NCBI GenBank assembly: GCA_938009755.1
Contig: CALLIL010000045.1
Location: 1-43,426, forward strand
Source of the DNA: an uncultured Marinomonas sp.
GTDB lineage: Bacteria; Pseudomonadota; Gammaproteobacteria; Pseudomonadales; Marinomonadaceae
DNA length: 43,426 nt
Direction: 5' to 3'
Made by a program: the position numbers and the translations under genes. The notes below the pieces were generated by a model that saw only the letters and a program-made list of their open reading frames with translations, did not search any database and was not told the origin of the DNA. The stretch's first letter is position 1. Each line of letters starts with the position of its first letter. Positions 31,229-38,602 of the stretch are shown piece after piece.

Positions 31229-31381
31229 ATGCCCATTGCCATCGAAGCAACAACATAAAACTTAATAAAAAAATTATTTAACGATCAAGAGATAACTAGA
31301 AACATAAACACTACAGCAGTGAATTTTTTCAGCATAGAGCAATGAAATATGAAGTCGCTTGAAATGAGAATATTTACGAAG

Positions 31382-31386
31382 GATAT
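31382..31386. repeat. Putative 5-bp target-site duplication (GATAT) at the transposon end
   Basis: Tn7-like elements duplicate five bases on insertion. The five bases directly outside the TGTTGAT terminus are GATAT. The matching copy would be at the other end, outside the window. Confidence 0.5.
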
Positions 31387-31490
31387 TGTTGATTGAAGCA
31401 TAATGTGACAAATTGACTAATGAATAATCAATGAGTTACACTATTTTTTGCACCATAAAGAGACAAAATATTAAACCATAAGGTGACAAA
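31387..31490. repeat. Left transposon end with three putative TnsB-binding sites
   Basis: The terminus reads TGTTGATTG, close to TGTTGATAC of known I-F3 elements. Three 14-base boxes follow in direct orientation: CATAATGTGACAAA at 31399, CATAAAGAGACAAA at 31454 and CATAAGGTGACAAA at 31477. They differ only at positions 6 and 8 of the box. Spacings are 55 and 23 bases. Left ends of Tn7-like elements typically carry three spread sites. Confidence 0.88.
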
Positions 31491-31615
31491 ATTTCACGAT
31501 TTCAAATTCTCTTATATTTTTCATAGAGTAATTTTATTACGAGTAAAATTAAATAAGAACAGCTTGGTAGTAATATATGGATCATATCTTAAAGCTATTT
31601 AATTCTCGAAGATAT
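31491..31615. other. Non-coding stretch inside the left end
   Basis: These 125 AT-rich bases lie between the last TnsB-type box and the first cargo gene. A short inverted repeat (AATTTTA...TAAAATT around 31531-31551) is present. It could end transcription of the cargo gene, but it has no clear T run. Confidence 0.4.
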
Positions 31616-33220
31616 CTAAACTAGCTCTTTAATAAAACGAAGCTGCTGTAGAAACTCAGGAGCTTTCACTAAGCCTTTGTTCCAATACTGCCTAGACTTC
31701 GTCATTTTATCAGCTAGTTCAGAAGTTAAATACTGATAATTTTTCACAAGTCTATCGTTGCCGATAGGAGATCTTTTATCCGATGATAGATTCCCAGAAA
31801 ATGCTTGAATGTGCTGACGCATTTCGAATTTTGCAGTTGCTGGATCTTCTTCTTCTGAGGCACAGAAATCCAAAAACTCACTTATTTCAGTTCCTATCTC
31901 ATTACATAGCGCAAGTATTCCTTCGAGATCACCAACACAACAGAAGTGGACGTTTTTAAGAGGTATCTTACCAGCAACGGCTTCATCTATCCTTTGTCTA
32001 TAATCATCCCCTAAATAAGAGGCAAGTTTAACACCGTTACCAAGATAGAAATCTTGATGAGTCACTATAAGGGCATATCTGTGATCAAAATCAGCAAGAC
32101 CTTCAAAACCAACCTCATTTAACTTATCTGCACATTCACCCGCTTGTTTAATACCTTTCAGGTGAGTGTCCCTTAACTTGTCCTTAATAATGTGGCTTTG
32201 GTCGGTCACAAGAATTTTTTGGTTGGGTTCTACACCCTTTGCATCAATAAATATCGATGTTCCGTTTCGTTGATGTAAGAAGTCGACAACCTTACCTTGA
32301 ACTTTGTTATCTCTGTAAACTTCATTTAATTGATCTTCTCTTGTCGTCTCAAAATTATATGCATCAAAAACATATGCTAAATACTCCTCAAACTCTTTAG
32401 TAAATTTATTTCGAAAACCACTCGAATCAGCCTTTTTAAGTGTTCTGAGAACAAATTCGCTCAACCCGATACTTGCGATATATGGATGAGCAGTTGATAT
32501 ACCCTCAGGTAGAATGAGTATTGGTTTCTCAAGCAGTAGTGGTTCAGAAAAATATTCTTCTGCTCTTAGACCTACATTGCCTCTAGTTTCCTCTCTTCGA
32601 CGTTTCATCAATTGTTGTAACTGTTCAAAGTTTGCTCCAACTAAACTGAGATATTGTTTAATCACGACTACTGGATATGCAGGCGTGAGTTTGGGCAAGA
32701 ACTCTTCGTACTTAATAACTGGCCTTTTATGCGATAAAAATATTGAAAAGAAAAATGCCGACAAAACAAAAAAGTCTTCCAAAGCAATATCCGTCTGAAC
32801 TTGAAAGCTATCTCGAAAAGACCGACTTGCACCTTCACTGCACATTATTGAGAATAACCTTACTAAGAAATAGTTGTGTACTAGTTGGCTCGTTTGAAAT
32901 CTCAGTTGTGTTAGTAAAAACATTCTTAGAGACAAGTCAACATTATTTTCATCAGAAAATTTTATAGCTTTCCCTTGTAGCGCCCAAATTCTGTTCAATA
33001 TATTCCAAACATCTTTTTGATTCGCTGGAATTGCACCTTGAATGGGTTCTAGCTCTAAGGTCCACTCAAGCATTAAGCAGACAACCCAAGGTCGGCCCAT
33101 TGCTTTAGGCTCGTCAGAATATACGGTATGTAGCCGAGTCAATAAATGCTGTACGACCGACTCTTTTGTGTAACGTTTGATAGAATTTCTTATTTTATAA
33201 GCGTCTTGACTAAATGACAT
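31616..33220 (-). CDS. Cargo protein with a PD-(D/E)XK nuclease-like motif
   Basis: I do not recognise this 534-residue protein. The N-terminal 270 residues are mostly helical with no clear motif. From about residue 275 the pattern FEEYLAYVFDAYNF, then VQGKVVDFL with Asp313, then TSIFIDAKGVEP with Asp326 and Lys328 matches the E...D...(D/E)xK layout of restriction-endonuclease-fold enzymes. No signal peptide or membrane helix is seen. It is the outermost cargo gene and follows the KAP NTPase gene on the same strand after a 285-base gap. An anti-phage nuclease role is a fair guess from motif and location only. Confidence 0.55.
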   Translation of the reverse strand: MSFSQDAYKIRNSIKRYTKESVVQHLLTRLHTVYSDEPKAMGRPWVVCLMLEWTLELEPIQGAIPANQKDVWNILNRIWALQGKAIKFSDENNVDLSLRMFLLTQLRFQTSQLVHNYFLVRLFSIMCSEGASRSFRDSFQVQTDIALEDFFVLSAFFFSIFLSHKRPVIKYEEFLPKLTPAYPVVVIKQYLSLVGANFEQLQQLMKRRREETRGNVGLRAEEYFSEPLLLEKPILILPEGISTAHPYIASIGLSEFVLRTLKKADSSGFRNKFTKEFEEYLAYVFDAYNFETTREDQLNEVYRDNKVQGKVVDFLHQRNGTSIFIDAKGVEPNQKILVTDQSHIIKDKLRDTHLKGIKQAGECADKLNEVGFEGLADFDHRYALIVTHQDFYLGNGVKLASYLGDDYRQRIDEAVAGKIPLKNVHFCCVGDLEGILALCNEIGTEISEFLDFCASEEEDPATAKFEMRQHIQAFSGNLSSDKRSPIGNDRLVKNYQYLTSELADKMTKSRQYWNKGLVKAPEFLQQLRFIKELV

Positions 33221-33504
33221 TAAACAAACCCAACTGTAATCCTCTCATTTTGAAAAGGAGTAAAAATAAGTGAAACGAACAACCTATTAGACCCTTTATC
33301 ACTTATAGCTTTCTATTTTTCATAGGCCAGTGTTGGCATATTAGAAGCATGTCTGTGCTGCGTGCGCTGCTATTAGACCCTCAACTGTGACCTTATCGTT
33401 TAATAAATTAGCAGTCTATTATTACTACTGTGTACGGCACGTTGTTTCTCTTTCGCGACTGATTCGAAATTTAGAAGAACAGCTAATTGTTTACTTCGCT
33501 ATTT

Positions 33505-35706
33505 TTAAAAGTAACTTGCAAGCTTAATTGCTTCATGAAGCTCAGCAACTTGCTTCGAGTAATCGCCTTCCTTCATCGCATCTAAACGAGTAACAACCTC
33601 TTCCCAATTAAAGAAGCGTTCAACAATTTCTTTTCGCAATGGGTAATACACTCTTTCGCTCATCGTCCAACTTCTCAAGTGCCTTAAAATTGTGATGAAA
33701 CCCTCATCAGATTTTGCATATTCTTGTACCCATAACTTAGCCTGTCCTTCCTTTGATATATCATCCCAACCATAGAGGTAACCATCTATATCAGGTAACC
33801 CTAAAATTTGCTCTTTGGTTTCGGTTAACGACAAACGCTTCTTTAAAATATCTAAAGCTTCATTTAAAACACCACCAGTGATTTCCCACTCTTCTTCAGG
33901 TTTCTTATGATCGCCAACGATCCCATGTTGAAAGAGATGCCGTCTAATAAAATGACCTACGATCCAGTTTATTGCCTTCCCTTCGCTGACGATATGCTTA
34001 ACTACTTCCTCATGCCTACTGATGCTAAGGTCGCGTAATTGTTTTAAACAGTTATTTGATACGTAATTAGCGATTTGAGCTAAAGATCTGGAAAAAGGGC
34101 GAGGCTCGCCATCTTCATATAAGGCTGTATCCATCATATCTGAAATAGCTAGAACAATTCCGACCAATTGCTGCTCTTCAAGCCTTAATATACAGTGTTC
34201 ATCTAATCGGTCTAAAACATGTTCAAACCAAGTCTTCCCTGACGAACGACGTTTCATTACCTCGCTAGAAAGACGCTCGCTTAACATCCTGAAATCAGAT
34301 TTTGCCAATTCAAGCAACTCTAAAAAATCACCATCAGACATTACTGTTTTAGGCCCAGTTAAAGCAAAGTAGAATCTGTAATGCAAAGGGCTTCCAAGTC
34401 GCTTCAGATTTATATATGAATCTACCTGTGTTTCGTTTGTTGCTCCAAATACACAATTTTCAGGTTCTTCAGCCACTATTACGCCTGGAACATACTGCCC
34501 AATATCTCGGATTAAATTTTCATTCGGCAATAGATCTTTTAGGTTATTCCCTATTTTCTTTCGCTCATCAGGCAAAATGGAAGCATCTCCTGTTACCAAA
34601 ACTGATCTCTCAGAAAGATAATTTTCAAGCCATTTGTATAATCCATAACGAGTGGTTTTTATGAGCTGAAGGCGACAAAAATCAGGAAAATACATATCAT
34701 TTTTAACTTGCGGATATACAAAACGAATGCCATTCAAAGCAATTTTGACTTCTCTCGGTGTCGTCAGCCACATCCCTTCTCGATCTATAGCCTTTTTAAG
34801 GTCCTCTAGCTCTGAAGTGTTCATTTCAATGTCATTGGCTTCAAAATATATAGACTTTGCTTCTAGTAAGAATTGAGTTCGTAAATCAAACGGTTCTGGC
34901 AGAGGTATAGAAAAAGTAAGCTGAACCACCTTTTGAAGAAAAAGGTCTCCGTCAGAAACCTTCAAACCTGTCTCAAGAGCGTGGGCCAACACATCTCTGT
35001 CATAGCACATCAAATAAGCAACTTTAGGAAAATCAGCTACAGATCTCACAAGACGTACGACTTCTACTGCTTGTTCAGGTTCCAAGCGATCAAGGTCATC
35101 AAGCATAACAACAAACCCTACATCCAACTCTTGCAGTTTTTTACCTATTTGTTGTTTTAACTCTGTTGGTGTTAGCTCCATAGGAATCACTTGTTCAACT
35201 ACATCAGCTCCTTTTTCAAGGGCATTCCCTAAAGCTTGGCTGCCTGGAAAGAAATTACCTGCAAAATTTGCTACTAAAGCAGCTTTACGAGCAGTTTGAG
35301 GTCCATAATTTTTAAGAAGCTGACTAAGTCGTGTGTTTTGGTTTTTATTACTATTCCAAAATTTCCATTTAGGGCCAGAAGCGCTTTGTTTTTCAATCTC
35401 TATTTTTTCAAGCACTTTGCACATGGGTTGAAGCAGTGATAAAACCAATGAAGAGCTGTCGCCGTTTAACCAAGGTGCAATAGATATTGTATAAACGTTT
35501 GCTTCTTTCGAGTCCTTCAGCTCAGCCTGAAGGAAATTTAGAAGAGAAGTTTTTCCTGAGCCCCATTTACCTTCCAAGCCGATCACCATGCCATCGCCTT
35601 TGGAGGCTTCAACTATTGATGGAGCTAGCTTCTTCGCAATACCAGAAAAGCCAAATTGATCTTTTCCTCTATCGACTAGTGCGCGATCTGAGTCTAATTG
35701 GGTCAT
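33505..35706 (-). CDS. KAP-family P-loop NTPase
   Basis: This is a 733-residue protein with Walker A GKWGSGKTS near residues 46-54 and a Walker B with repeated Asp (FVVMLDDLDRLEPEQAVEVV) near residues 198-217, as in KAP NTPases of the STAND/AAA-like group. The usual KAP membrane helices between these motifs are not obvious; instead there is a Lys/Asn-rich stretch and a small Ala/Gly-rich segment (ARKAALVANFAGNFFPGSQA). The start at 35706 (MTQLDSDRAL) avoids the 68-base overlap with the phosphatase gene that an upstream codon would cause. KAP NTPases occur in phage-defence modules such as Qat. Here the neighbours are a phosphatase gene 52 bases upstream and a putative nuclease downstream. Confidence 0.8.
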   Translation of the reverse strand: MTQLDSDRALVDRGKDQFGFSGIAKKLAPSIVEASKGDGMVIGLEGKWGSGKTSLLNFLQAELKDSKEANVYTISIAPWLNGDSSSLVLSLLQPMCKVLEKIEIEKQSASGPKWKFWNSNKNQNTRLSQLLKNYGPQTARKAALVANFAGNFFPGSQALGNALEKGADVVEQVIPMELTPTELKQQIGKKLQELDVGFVVMLDDLDRLEPEQAVEVVRLVRSVADFPKVAYLMCYDRDVLAHALETGLKVSDGDLFLQKVVQLTFSIPLPEPFDLRTQFLLEAKSIYFEANDIEMNTSELEDLKKAIDREGMWLTTPREVKIALNGIRFVYPQVKNDMYFPDFCRLQLIKTTRYGLYKWLENYLSERSVLVTGDASILPDERKKIGNNLKDLLPNENLIRDIGQYVPGVIVAEEPENCVFGATNETQVDSYINLKRLGSPLHYRFYFALTGPKTVMSDGDFLELLELAKSDFRMLSERLSSEVMKRRSSGKTWFEHVLDRLDEHCILRLEEQQLVGIVLAISDMMDTALYEDGEPRPFSRSLAQIANYVSNNCLKQLRDLSISRHEEVVKHIVSEGKAINWIVGHFIRRHLFQHGIVGDHKKPEEEWEITGGVLNEALDILKKRLSLTETKEQILGLPDIDGYLYGWDDISKEGQAKLWVQEYAKSDEGFITILRHLRSWTMSERVYYPLRKEIVERFFNWEEVVTRLDAMKEGDYSKQVAELHEAIKLASYF

Positions 35707-35758
35707 TGAAACAATATCCAAGTATTTGTGTTTATTTACTTCATAGGATGTAGCGCAT

Positions 35759-36250
35759 TTAGTCTTTAAAGCTGTATTCTTGCCAATACCTTTCGACAAA
35801 ACCAGCAACACCATCGCCAGGGTCATATAAAGGATATAAAGACTTGAACTGCATTAGTGCTGAATCAAGATCAACAGAATCAAATATCGAGGTATGTTTC
35901 AAGAGGTATAAAAATGCAATGGTGGGCGATCTTGACACCCCTTGATTACAATGCACCAAAACCTTTTGGGATTTGATATTAGTAGCGATAGCATCCACCG
36001 CTGTGTCCATGATTTCTTTGGAAATATAAGTAGGATTAGGCACATCAACCAAATTTAGAATTAGCCTATTTTCACGTTTAGCTATTAAGTATTCAGGATG
36101 AGTTTTGGGCGCTGCTCGACCAGAGTAACCAAGTGCTTGTCGATGATATGGTTCTTTACACGCATGGATTATATACCACTCTTGTTGCTGCATTGCTTGT
36201 TGAGCGTCAATATCGTTTCCAACAAAAAGATTGGGGAAAACTTCGATCAT
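35759..36250 (-). CDS. Dual-specificity-type protein phosphatase
   Basis: This is a 163-residue cysteine phosphatase. The signature loop VLVHCNQGVSRSPT (Cys101, Arg107) is complete, and Asp69 in LNLVDVPNPT is placed to act as general acid. It begins MIEVFPNLFVGNDIDAQQAM, the opening seen in DSP-family proteins. The start has AGGAGG five bases upstream. It precedes the KAP NTPase gene by 52 bases and follows the CoiA-like gene by 43 bases, so these three are probably one transcript. Target is unknown; a protein or nucleotide phosphate in a defence module is possible. Confidence 0.85.
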   Translation of the reverse strand: MIEVFPNLFVGNDIDAQQAMQQQEWYIIHACKEPYHRQALGYSGRAAPKTHPEYLIAKRENRLILNLVDVPNPTYISKEIMDTAVDAIATNIKSQKVLVHCNQGVSRSPTIAFLYLLKHTSIFDSVDLDSALMQFKSLYPLYDPGDGVAGFVERYWQEYSFKD

Positions 36251-36293
36251 ACATTCCTCCTTGCTTATCTAAATTAACCTTTAGCCTAATACA

Positions 36294-37853
36294 CTACTTA
36301 TCATTGAAGCATTCAAGTAAATCACGCCTACGCATAACACCACTTTCTCGCAGACTAATTGCATTGTTGAGTTCAAATGGTCTCAACGCGTCCCTTATAA
36401 TCTCTTCTCTAAGCAACAAATACCTAAAATCAGGAATCACCATTAAAGGGGCTATTGATTTCTCTAAGTCTAGGAACCTTGGATGTAAGGAAAATGATCC
36501 AGATAACTCGGCGAAGAGCTCCTTGTACGGAATAACTTTTCCGACAGGTTTTTCATCAATTATTTCAGCTAATACCGAGAGTACAAAAATAGGCCATACG
36601 TTGAAAACCCAAAGACAGGGATAAATTCTGGCATACTTTAAATTAGGAGGGATTTTAGGATTGCCCTTATCATTCTTTCGATATTGAATCCCTGCATCTA
36701 CAATCCACCTTTTCCACTTCCCATAGCCTTTTTTAAATAGCTCATCACTTTTAGAGACAAACTGCTTACTTAGACCATAAGCTTCGCGTTCGGCATTACG
36801 GGTCGCAGGAACCTTTGATATATGCGTTTGGCATTCTTCTTCGTATTGCTTCTGCATTTCCTCAATTTTCCGGTCTAGTAAGGGATGCTTGTACCATCGC
36901 CATATCGATAGTTCATTTAAAGAGCTTGGAGCCAAACGAATAACGATAGTTTCTTCCAAATCATCAACTAAACCTGAAATCCTGTCTGATAGTAGCAATA
37001 TTAATGAAACAGCTCTTCCACAATAAAATCCCTTTAGATGAACAAATTGTTCATTCTCTTCTATGCGCTTAATATCCGAAAACTCAAAATCAACCGCTTC
37101 CCGTACAAGCTCTAGTTTTTCAAATTGATAATCACCTGCTTCATAAGTAAATTTCTTTTCTAGTTCTGGCAGTCTTATCTTTTTTTCTACTTCAATAGTC
37201 GCAGCAGCGTTGTTGGCGCTCCAAGCTCGATATAACCTAAGCTCTTCTGCTTGCTTCGCTAACTTTTCTTCATGCTCATGGATTAGTCTTCCTCGACACC
37301 ATTCATATAACCAAACAAATGGAACTTTGTTTTCTTTGAGGTCTGAAACAGCCTCCCTAATCTCACGATGAAGATAAGAGCTTAAATCGAATTCGATAGA
37401 TGAGATCTGGCGATGGCGATAGAACTCCGTTTTATCAGCCTCATTTTTGTGTGTAACACACACCTCGATTGCTACGTTAACAACATCAGATTCTAGAAGA
37501 ACATCAGCAAAATAAGGACCAAGCTTCTCTTCACGTTGAGTATCCCTAATTTGGATGTTTGTCTTAGAATGAAAAAGATCAGCATCTTTGTAAATGAAAG
37601 AGACTTCTGGTAATTCAAATGACTTGAGATTTAGAAAGTAATCCTGAGCGACAAGGTGCAGTTGCGTCATTAGACAACTAGGAGATTCTATTCCGTTGTA
37701 ATGAGCAAAATGGTGCTGTACATGCTCTCCACCATTTTTAGCAATAAGCTGGCTTTTACATCCTGGACAAATGCAATTACATGCTACACCATTAGCAACA
37801 TCGCTGATATGTAGCAGGTTATTAGAGTTCTTTTGTTTTGCGTATAAAAGCAA
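36294..37853 (-). CDS. CoiA-like protein (putative zinc-ribbon and nuclease domain)
   Basis: This is a 519-residue protein. The first 60 residues hold a Cys/His cluster (Cys25, 27, 29 and 32; His44, 47, 48 and 51 in GGEHVQHHFAHYNG), as in CoiA-type proteins. A nuclease-like core follows, with Asp117 in YFADVLLES and Glu130 in VAIEVCVTHK, resembling the PD-(D/E)XK pattern where IE-x-x often replaces ExK. The long C-terminal half has no motif I recognise. The start is TTG, supported by AAAGGA six bases upstream. CoiA is needed for DNA uptake recombination in Gram-positives; distant homologues are frequent cargo on mobile elements. Confidence 0.65.
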   Translation of the reverse strand: MLLYAKQKNSNNLLHISDVANGVACNCICPGCKSQLIAKNGGEHVQHHFAHYNGIESPSCLMTQLHLVAQDYFLNLKSFELPEVSFIYKDADLFHSKTNIQIRDTQREEKLGPYFADVLLESDVVNVAIEVCVTHKNEADKTEFYRHRQISSIEFDLSSYLHREIREAVSDLKENKVPFVWLYEWCRGRLIHEHEEKLAKQAEELRLYRAWSANNAAATIEVEKKIRLPELEKKFTYEAGDYQFEKLELVREAVDFEFSDIKRIEENEQFVHLKGFYCGRAVSLILLLSDRISGLVDDLEETIVIRLAPSSLNELSIWRWYKHPLLDRKIEEMQKQYEEECQTHISKVPATRNAEREAYGLSKQFVSKSDELFKKGYGKWKRWIVDAGIQYRKNDKGNPKIPPNLKYARIYPCLWVFNVWPIFVLSVLAEIIDEKPVGKVIPYKELFAELSGSFSLHPRFLDLEKSIAPLMVIPDFRYLLLREEIIRDALRPFELNNAISLRESGVMRRRDLLECFNDK

Positions 37854-38088
37854 GTGTAATCCTTTAACTACTCGATCTTAGTCCATACTCGTACTAACTT
37901 TATACACAAATCTATCAAACAAAAAGTCCTACGACCTTATTAAGCGAATTCACTACTCGTAACAGCCTATATTCCAACCATTAAACATTTAAATGTCGCT
38001 TTATGACTGTAAATACAATCTTTAAGATTACATCACAACGAACCTTAACAAAGCCCTATAGCCTGAGCACATGAAAACCTAAGCTAGA
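37854..38088. other. Intergenic region between the CoiA-like gene and the toxin-binding-domain gene
   Basis: These 235 AT-rich bases hold a putative promoter for the CoiA-like gene operon. I see no reading frame, repeat or hairpin that stands out. Confidence 0.4.
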
Positions 38089-38292
38089 CTAAGAAAGCAT
38101 ACCATGCTCAAAACGCTCAATTAGGTCGAGTACTTCTCGCTGTCGCTCCAAATCAGTACAATACTCCAGAGGGGGTAAGCCTCCCAATAAAGGAATCGGC
38201 TTATTTAACCAATGATTAGCCTTTTCTTGGTTCTGGAACAATTTTAGCGCTGCTTCTAAGACAGGTTTAATCATTTCTTCTTCAGGTTTCAT
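38089..38292 (-). CDS. ParS/MbcA/Xre toxin-binding-domain protein (DUF2384), stand-alone
   Basis: This is a small protein of 67 residues. The stretch HWLNKPIPLLGGLPPLEYCT followed by EVLDLIERFEHGMLS matches the C-terminal toxin-binding domain of ParS/MbcA/Xre antitoxins, with the usual 'W-L-x-x-P-x-P-x-L-G-G-x-x-P-L' pattern. The N-terminal DNA-binding helix-turn-helix of Xre antitoxins is missing, and no RES or other partner toxin is next to it. AAGGG lies five bases before the ATG. It lies about 50 bases downstream of the last CRISPR repeat, on the same strand, so transcripts from the array could read into it. It may be a remnant antitoxin or a regulator of the element. Confidence 0.72.
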   Translation of the reverse strand: MKPEEEMIKPVLEAALKLFQNQEKANHWLNKPIPLLGGLPPLEYCTDLERQREVLDLIERFEHGMLS

Positions 38293-38369
38293 ATATACCC
38301 TTAAAATAAATGCACCTCACAGTAGCTATTACCCATCCATGGGCAGAGTCTACCTTTTCGGTAGGTTTA

Positions 38370-38402
38370 TGTTCACTGATGTGGATACTTACTTCCAGTC
38401 CT
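38370..38402 (-). other. Spacer 2: probable homing guide against ffs (SRP RNA gene)
   Basis: The minus-strand spacer begins AGGACTGGAAGTAAGTATCC. Compared with the conserved core of the 4.5S RNA gene as I recall it from E. coli (AGGTCCGGAAGGAAGCAGCC), 21 of 32 positions agree over the full spacer. All five every-sixth positions (6, 12, 18, 24, 30) are mismatches, which are the bases flipped out of pairing in I-F Cascade. ffs is a known attachment site of I-F3b elements. Confidence 0.78.
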
Positions 38403-38430
38403 AAATTCAGCTGCCTATGCGGCAGGTCAT

Positions 38431-38462
38431 GCAACTCTTATAACACGAGAGTACTTTTTGAA
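38431..38462 (-). other. Spacer 1, target unknown
   Basis: This 32-base spacer reads TTCAAAAAGTACTCTCGTGT at its start on the minus strand. I find no match to it elsewhere in the window. By analogy with other I-F3 arrays it may direct the element to a plasmid or phage. Confidence 0.6.
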
Positions 38463-38490
38463 TTTAACAGCTGCCTATGCGGCAGGTCAT

Positions 38491-38602
38491 GATCAATATA
38501 AGCGCTTAACCTCTTGGTCGTATTAAATTTAGACCAAAAGCAATGGAAATACCTAATTTTTTACCTACCTCACAAGCAACTGTTTTTCATTAACAAAAGT
38601 AA
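38491..38602 (-). other. Leader region between cas6 and the first CRISPR repeat
   Basis: These 112 AT-rich bases lie between the cas6 stop codon and the array on the same strand. An inverted element (GGTC...GACC around 38516-38536) and the palindrome AAGCGCTT lie close to the first repeat. No convincing terminator is visible, so the array may be transcribed from the operon, from a local promoter, or both. Confidence 0.45.

Larger units (their letters stand above)
38342..38490 (-). CRISPR. Short type I-F CRISPR array, two typical repeats and one atypical repeat
   Basis: Read on the minus strand, two 28-base repeats (38490-38463 and 38430-38403) share their first 23 bases and carry the I-F hairpin CTGCC-GCATA-GGCAG. 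They are 60 bases apart, giving a 32-base spacer. A third unit at 38369-38342 is diverged but keeps a five-pair hairpin CTACC-GAAAA-GGTAG in register (61 bases on). The intervening spacer is 33 bases. Atypical terminal repeats of this type flank the homing spacer in I-F3 transposons. Confidence 0.9.

Noticed and set aside
33284-33381. 12-base direct repeat CTATTAGACCCT (33284 and 33370)
   Set aside because: Only two short copies in a non-coding gap, with diverged flanks; it could be chance and fits no att or TnsB site.
33505-35826. Qat defence system (from the KAP NTPase)
   Set aside because: No QatB, QatC (QueC-like) or QatD (TatD-like) gene is present beside the KAP gene.
38370-38402. Spacer 2 derived from a protein-coding gene (its complement can be read as FTDVDTYFQS)
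   Set aside because: No gene end with this sequence came to mind (guaC, yciA and rsmJ do not fit), while the ffs match is long and has the six-base mismatch period.
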